NCBI GenBank assembly: GCA_900617975.1
Contig: UZAE01002008.1
Span: 1-10,651 of the forward strand
Reading direction: 5' to 3'
DNA length: 10,651 nt
Source of the DNA: Rodentolepis nana
Taxonomy: Eukaryota; Platyhelminthes; Cestoda; Cyclophyllidea; Hymenolepididae
Below, piece by piece: positions 7,732 to 10,651 of this stretch (positions are counted from its first letter, which is position 1; every line of letters starts with the position of its first letter). The notes beneath the pieces were generated by a model, which saw only the letters and a list, made by a program, of their open reading frames with translations, was not told the DNA's origin and made no database searches. Made by a program: the position numbers and the translations under genes.

Positions 7732-8646
7732 TTAATGCTTTCCAATCAATGTCATGAAATCTCTGTGCATCTTCGGATTTTTTTCCAGTTCTCCTAGCAT
7801 TGCCATGGTAACCGTAGAAGCATTGACCTTTTGAACTCCTCTCGTAACCATGCACATATGAGCAGCTTCAATAACCACTCCAACTCCCTTTGGATCAAGA
7901 GCAGCGTCCAACGCTTCAGCGATCTGTCTAGTTAGTCTCTCTTGAACTTGAAGACGTCGTGAATACAGCTCAACAATCCTAGCAATCTTGCTTAAACCAA
8001 TCACCTTGCCATTTGGTAAGTAACCAACAGTAACTTTTCCCATGAATGGCACCATATGGTGTTCGCACATTGAGTACATTTCAATATCCTTCACAATAAC
8101 CATCTCTTCATGGTTTTCATTAAAGATAGCGTGGTTGAGGACTTCATCAAGGCATTCTTTATAACCCTTCGTAAAGTAGAGCATGGCTTTGGCAGCTCTT
8201 TCGGGAGTTTTGAGCAATCCTTCTCTATTAACATCTTCTCCAACAGAAGTCAGAATGATTGAATAGGCATCTATTAGTCTATTAAGACGTCCTTTTTCAC
8301 CTATAGTTGCGTCTAAATCTCGCTGTTTGTCCATAACCTCAGAAGCAGATGCATCTTTCGTTTTAATTACCATTTCAGAAGAAAGATTGTCCTCCTTCTT
8401 GAGTTCAGATCCTTGGTGAGAAGGAGAGTTCGGACGACTGTCATAGGGGCTAACGAAGACCAAACTCTTTGAGGTATCATTTCTTCGGAAATGTTCTAGA
8501 CGCTCAGCTTTTGTTTCTTCATTCTCGGAGATCAAATTGTTCTGGCCATCCATCAACTTTAGAACATGAGAGACTGAATAACGAAGCATGACCCTTTTAC
8601 CTAGAGGCAGAAAACAACGGTGACTTGATGCATAATCGAACAACAT
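7732..8646 (-). CDS. GCH1: GTP cyclohydrolase I, complete, single exon (304 aa)
   Basis: The enzyme (EC 3.5.4.16) converts GTP to 7,8-dihydroneopterin triphosphate and formate, the committing step of tetrahydrobiopterin synthesis; that cofactor serves aromatic amino acid hydroxylases. It is a cytosolic homodecamer in known cases. Residues ~123-302 are the catalytic domain, very close to human GCH1: [60 protein letters not shown] and [13 protein letters not shown]. Zinc ligands C194, H197 and C265 are present, as are catalytic H196 and H263. Residues 1-122 are a divergent, polar extension, longer than in human GCH1 (250 aa) and closer in length to Drosophila Punch (roughly 310-320 aa). The ATG at 8646 is the first in-frame Met; in-frame TGA and TAG occur at about 8728-8733. 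Further Met codons at residues 20 and 32 are possible starts. No intron is needed anywhere in the frame. Confidence 0.97.
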   Translation of the reverse strand: MLFDYASSHRCFLPLGKRVMLRYSVSHVLKLMDGQNNLISENEETKAERLEHFRRNDTSKSLVFVSPYDSRPNSPSHQGSELKKEDNLSSEMVIKTKDASASEVMDKQRDLDATIGEKGRLNRLIDAYSIILTSVGEDVNREGLLKTPERAAKAMLYFTKGYKECLDEVLNHAIFNENHEEMVIVKDIEMYSMCEHHMVPFMGKVTVGYLPNGKVIGLSKIARIVELYSRRLQVQERLTRQIAEALDAALDPKGVGVVIEAAHMCMVTRGVQKVNASTVTMAMLGELEKNPKMHRDFMTLIGKH

Positions 8647-10105
8647 TTTGTCGCCTTTTAAACGTCTACTCCTCCTTAATGTCCAGATTAGATGAGTGTC
8701 AAATGTAACCTCACCACTTATAATGTACTATCATCTAAAAGAATTGTCTTCACTTAATAAATGCCCAAAATTTTGGTTTACTAAGTTGTGGGTGAAATTG
8801 TGCAAGTCCGTTTAACAACCTGTGACAAAATCGGATATCTAAGCAAAACGGAATTCCGATTTTTATCTGAACATGAAAGAGGATCGAAAAGCCTCAAGTG
8901 CAATGGGAAGGAGCTGAAAATGATGTTGGTAATAATTTTAAATAGTATCATATAAACGATTTAAAAATGAATTCCATTTCAATATCGTTTTAAAAAGCAC
9001 AATTTCGTTTCGGTTAAAATAATATTTGCTAAAACTCAAACTCACTTTTTTGTGAAAACGAAACCATTGTGTTCGAATAATATGCGAGATTTATACTCAC
9101 ACTTACAGATGTCCATCCTACCATTGGCCACTGGAATTGAGCCAATGGAATATTCACTTCTTCAACATCCAATCAAAATGAAGTGAGATTAAAGATGCTT
9201 AGCTGAACTTCATCAAGACGTAGGTTTAAATGTCTTTTCTATGAGCAAATGAGCCTTAAAATTTAACAAAGGAAATATGGAACGGAAAAAGCACATTACA
9301 ATGACTGAAGTCATAGTGAAACGTTTTTCTTTAAATAATTACTCTTAAATAACCTCTAAAGACTTATAATAGTCAACCCTTCTGCAATTATAAAGATTGA
9401 ATTCTCTTTACGACACAATAAATTTATGAATATATAATTAAGAAAGCCTAAAGAAATGAGAAAAAAATTTTGCCTTCCAAAAGTGTAATTCAATGAACTT
9501 TTTTAATAGGTGGAGCAATGTATCCCCTGCAACTTTAGAAGCAACATATTACCATTTCAATTTTATACTTCTCATACATTTATTTCCGTCGGCTAACTCA
9601 TGATTACATGCAAAAAACTTTATTTTTGGTCAAATAAACTGAATTATTTTTATTTGCTTTTCGAAACCGATAGTCCTCAAAGCATTATATAATTGAATTA
9701 TATCCAACTTGGTGACATGTTGTATGGTGAAACATATAGTGAATGTAAACTTTCCAGGTAACTGAATTGTTTCGCATAAACAGTGCTCGAAATTTAGTTG
9801 ACTTAAAAATTTCATTTGAAAATGGCATTTATTGATCAATTCAATAAAGAGGTGTTAGACAATATCCAGGTTTGATTTCCGAAACAATTGCACGTCTTTA
9901 ATTTTCTCAACCTTATAGCATATAAAAATTGTGTATTTTTGACAAAATAAAAAATTAATTAAAATATCATCTGTATTTCAAAACTTTAATGCATTAATTA
10001 AAATATAAAAATGTAATTAGTAGTTACTTTGAATGAAATAATTTAAAATGAGTTCTACAACTTCCCTATACTCAGTTGACAAAGGAATTTAAAAAAAACG
10101 ACAAT
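8647..10105. other. Intergenic, upstream of GCH1; presumed promoter and 5' leader
   Basis: About 1.46 kb of AT-rich sequence upstream of GCH1. A strong donor-like site on the minus strand at 9108-9103 (GTAAGTGTGAG) and a pyrimidine-AG (TTCTTTTAG) ending at about 8734 could frame an intron in the GCH1 5' leader, but nothing confirms it. The 9630-9839 minus frame is AT-rich and unrecognised. No other gene is evident. Confidence 0.5.
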
Positions 10106-10428
10106 ATTTATTTATTTCAAATGGCAAGCGTTTTGATAGATATCATTAGTCATTTAGCTGACTTCGGGCTTCACAGAGGGAAGGTTCATCAAAGTAGCAG
10201 GTCGAGGGGCGGGGAACAGAAGAGCGATTCACAGGTGCAAAAGAGGCAGACAGACATTAAGGTAGGGAAAAAGGTAAGATGAGAATTGTGGAAGGGGTCG
10301 AATATGACAAGCAGTTGGGCCATGGTATTTTGAAGTCAGAAGTCAAATGCCGGTTAATAGACTTTTTTGCCGCATGGGTATACGTTGCCCGGGGTGCACC
10401 GCGTGGAGGTAAGTCTATCGCACACCCC
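10106..10428 (+). repeat. Dispersed ~320-bp repeat, copy D
   Basis: Aligned with copy B from TTTATTTCAAATGGCAAGCG to CTATCGCACACCCC. Block 10332-10427 is about 88% identical to that of copy B by eye. I found no convincing flanking duplication, only AT-rich similarity (TTATTTATT versus TTATTGATTATT), so its left boundary is uncertain by about 10 bases. Confidence 0.82.
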
Positions 10429-10651
10429 TTATTGATTATTGCTAAATTGAGAAATTCCAAGTTGAAACAGCGACAAATTTTCGAAAGCACATATATATAT
10501 ATATATATATACAGGGATAGAAAGTGAGAGATTTACATCTTTTACTATTTTCCCTAAATGATAAATAAAATGCTAAAATAGTTGGTTAGTGATTTGAGAG
10601 AGGAACGTTGAATTAGGAGAATCATTCATAACTGAATCTTCCAAATTACAG
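10429..10651. other. Right-edge sequence, nothing recognised
   Basis: Apart from the AT microsatellite, this AT-rich end shows no coding exon or repeat that I can identify. Confidence 0.5.
10491..10510. repeat. (AT)10 microsatellite
   Basis: Ten uninterrupted AT units, preceded by AC and followed by ACAGGG, about 60 bp beyond repeat copy D. The tract is likely length-polymorphic. Confidence 0.95.

Noticed and set aside
8647..8727. N-terminal extension of GCH1 upstream of the 8646 ATG
   Set aside because: The frame is open for about 27 more codons but contains no Met and then meets TGA and TAG. No in-frame acceptor is convincing.
9630..9839. 69-codon minus-strand frame upstream of GCH1
   Set aside because: The composition follows the local AT bias, there is no recognisable domain, and no splice context links it to a gene.
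10257..10527. Overlapping frames on both strands at the right edge
   Set aside because: Both run through repeat copy D, and the plus-strand one into the (AT)10 tract (the Ile-Tyr repeat at its end); neither is a gene.

Overview
The window looks like nuclear DNA of an AT-rich, intron-containing animal, most probably a parasitic flatworm (fluke or tapeworm). The strongest clue is the first gene. Its first four introns are only 34, 41, 37 and 32 nt long and the following ones are about 1,050, 587 and more than 398 nt. Tiny 5' introns followed by much larger ones are typical of schistosomes and their relatives. I cannot fix the species.

Two protein genes are supported, both on the minus strand. 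(1) Positions 399-3816 hold the 5' part of a PDS5-type cohesin regulator: seven exons giving the first ~545 residues of a protein usually over 1,100 residues long. The rest lies beyond the left edge. Exon 1 (conserved YPxG start), exon 2 (HEAT region), exon 5 (LSRFNDI block), exon 6 (AVRKE and YYQPSLDDK blocks) and exon 7 (IVERLF..VPYN block) join in frame at GT/AG sites. (2) Positions 7732-8646 hold a complete, intronless GTP cyclohydrolase I (GCH1), the first enzyme of tetrahydrobiopterin synthesis, with all zinc and catalytic residues. It lies upstream of PDS5 on the same strand, 3.9 kb away. The two have no evident functional link: one acts in chromosome cohesion, the other in cofactor supply for aromatic amino acid hydroxylases and so for monoamine transmitters.

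The remaining sequence is non-coding and rich in mobile DNA. One unclassified ~320-bp repeat occurs four times: complete at 4572-4894 (+), 6127-6441 (-) and about 10106-10428 (+), and cut by the window edge at 1-41 (-). Two copies have imperfect 12-15 bp flanking direct repeats, and one end carries short AAAT-type repeats, so it behaves like a SINE or other LINE-mobilised element. A GC-richer block at about 6810-7170 with a TATA box and AATAAA resembles a solo LTR, and a 141-bp segment beside it is bounded by a 12-bp near-perfect direct repeat. Two long C-runs in PDS5 introns give G-runs in the pre-mRNA, and an (AT)10 microsatellite lies near the right edge. The stretches 3817-4556, 4910-6114, 6454-6809 and 8647-10105 contain no gene I can support.
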